From assembly GCF_030463565.1 (NCBI RefSeq), contig NC_134643.1:8044657-8108656 (forward strand): a stretch of 64,000 bases of DNA, given 5' to 3'. The notes beneath the pieces were generated by a model that was given only the letters and a program-made list of their open reading frames with translations, did no database searches and was not told where the DNA came from. Below, in pieces: positions 62,625-64,000 of the stretch. The DNA is from Pelecanus crispus (lineage: Eukaryota > Chordata > Aves > Pelecaniformes > Pelecanidae). Each line of letters starts with the position of its first letter. The stretch's first letter is position 1. The translations under genes and the position numbers were made by a program.

Positions 62625-64000
62625 GTAAAATCAATCATCGTAAACAGACTACTTTAGTTTACAGCAAATGCATCTGAAATTTCTTGTTAAGGCTGGGTTG
62701 TTTCCCTCCCCCCCAGTGAACTGTACTTTTTATGGCAGCTTGTATTAAATAATAAGTCTCCGTTTTTACAGTCAACAATTAATGATCATCTTCACTCATC
62801 AAGGATCTGCTGTTCAGTTGAATGCGTAGGGAGGTACAGATGGGTAGAGCCTAGAGCCTCTTTGTCATATGGATGTGCACAGATGTGCTGTAACATTTTA
62901 CAGCTCTTTCAGATGACTTCTAGAATAGTACCCTGAATATCAGTATTATCCTTGGATAATGCTGAAGGTGGCATGCTGACTTTTTCCAAGATTATTTTTT
63001 CCCCCAGCTTCTTTTCTCTGTAGCTCATTGGTCTGAATCCAAATATAGAAACTAAGTTTTGGAAGTTCACCTTGATTTCTAGAAGAAAGAGTCCCGAAGC
63101 CAGAGCAGCTGCTGTGTTCTCTGTCCTTTCTAAGGATACAAATACCTACGTGAATGTGAGTTCACAAACAGATCTATACCACAAAGCAGAAGAGAAGCAG
63201 GAGGCCCAGAAGTACGGAATAAAGTCTAATCTTGGAAATACTGAAATTGACAGCTGAGATCATCCAAGGATGTCACGTCCCCTTAATTTTGCAAGATACT
63301 TACTGTTTTTTACAGCAGTGTATCACAGGACTTGTACCGTGGGCGGTTGGTTTCATGTTTGGTTTGAGGTTTGGTCTGTATGTCCTGCGTAATGCGCGGT
63401 GTCTCACTGCTGTTGATCTACCTGGATGCATGTAGTGGTCGAGATTTAGCTGTTGCGATGCCAGCACTCTGTCCACCCCTGGTTTTGTGATGCATTTGCA
63501 AGTCAAATGCTTGCCAACATACAGCAAGACTGTATGAACTGGATGAACAAATTAATGTCTCAGTTCATTTAGTTCCTTGTTGTCCACCCAGTCTATTGGT
63601 ATAACGAAGTGGCGGCATGAGGTGTAGGGTAAGCCCTTCTCTTGGTCACCAGAGTATTGTATGGTGATTCATGTATCAGTAAGCCTATTGCTTGATACAC
63701 TAAATAATGGTAAGCATAAAGAGATTTAGCAAGTAATGCCTGAGATAAGGAGTCAGGGGAATAAAGTTCAGTTTTTGGCTCTGCCCACAACTTTGCGAAT
63801 CAGTTGAGGGAGGCTTTTTCACCTCTGTTATATGTACTTCTACAGTAACCGTCTTGTTAGATTATGGGACTTAATACTTACCAAATGCTTAAGGATGAGA
63901 ATTTTCAGCAAATCGTCTCGCAGATGTGCTGGGACAACCTGCAGCGTAGTTAGGGAGTATTTTTATTGCCTTAGACAAGTAGGTGAGTGAGATTATCGTC
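62625..64000 (+). other. PRPF18: PRPF18 intron 3 (partial)
   Basis: The intron runs off the window. A plus-strand open frame of 61 codons at 63072-63257 has a charged, helix-like composition but does not match PRPF18 and is not flanked by a convincing exon structure. No repeat element is recognised. Confidence 0.8.

Larger units (their letters stand above)
58267..64000 (+). other. PRPF18: PRPF18 gene, 5' part (exons 1-3, continues off window)
   Basis: PRPF18 is the vertebrate Prp18, a U5 snRNP-linked factor acting at the second catalytic step of pre-mRNA splicing in the nucleus. Three coding exons on the plus strand give residues 1-83 in a single frame with perfect phase 0 junctions. They align to mammalian PRPF18 without gaps across exons 1 and 2, with small changes. 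This part is the charged N-terminal region up to the start of the PRP4-like/SFM motif (LPMTLSRQE). The conserved C-terminal Prp18 helical domain is encoded beyond 64000. No match to the next exon (expected to start VIRRLRERGE) was found in 62625-64000, so intron 3 exceeds 1.37 kb. Confidence 0.96.

Noticed and set aside
62625..64000. PRPF18 exon 4
   Set aside because: No in-frame segment starting with the expected VIRRLRERGE-like sequence was found; the exon must lie beyond the window.

Overview
This is vertebrate nuclear DNA, and almost certainly from a bird. The interspersed repeats are 5'-truncated CR1 LINEs, whose CATAGAATCATAGAAT-type 3' ends sit at the left of each copy because every copy is on the minus strand. 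There are also two solo LTRs of an avian ERVL-like family. Genes are split into short exons with canonical GT/AG borders, introns are several kb long, and CpG islands mark the gene starts. I cannot name the species.

Two genes are present, head to head. BEND7 (BEN domain-containing 7) is on the minus strand. Its exon 1 is at 44992-45052 and six more coding exons run down to 12528. The splice phases join into one open frame of 393 codons plus one base, ending just after the BEN domain. The final coding exon was not securely identified. Two phase-compatible candidates are described, at 11152-11435 and 9599-9888. PRPF18 (pre-mRNA processing factor 18) is on the plus strand. Its first three coding exons (58267-58332, 59519-59596, 62520-62624) encode residues 1-83, and the gene leaves the window on the right. 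From general knowledge, BEND7 and PRPF18 are also divergent neighbours on human 10p13.

Layout: 1-12527 is BEND7 3' flank or 3' UTR plus one CR1. 12528-45052 is the BEND7 body, with three CR1 copies in intron 6. 44820-46260 is the BEND7 CpG island, with a perfect 12-bp-arm inverted repeat at its edge. 46261-57140 is the intergenic spacer, holding a solo LTR with a GTTAC target duplication. 57141-57997 is a CR1 split by a second solo LTR with a GCTTG duplication, 395 bp from the PRPF18 start codon. 57998-58266 is the PRPF18 promoter with an ETS/CRE-like composite. 58267-64000 is PRPF18 exons 1-3 and their introns.

Functionally, BEND7 is a predicted nuclear DNA- or chromatin-binding protein and PRPF18 is a second-step splicing factor. 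Nothing suggests they act together. I found no RNA genes, CRISPR arrays, operons or intact mobile-element coding regions, and no evidence of a novel multi-gene system. The most useful points are the nested LTR beside the PRPF18 promoter, the CpG-edge palindrome, the unresolved BEND7 3' end and several local duplications.
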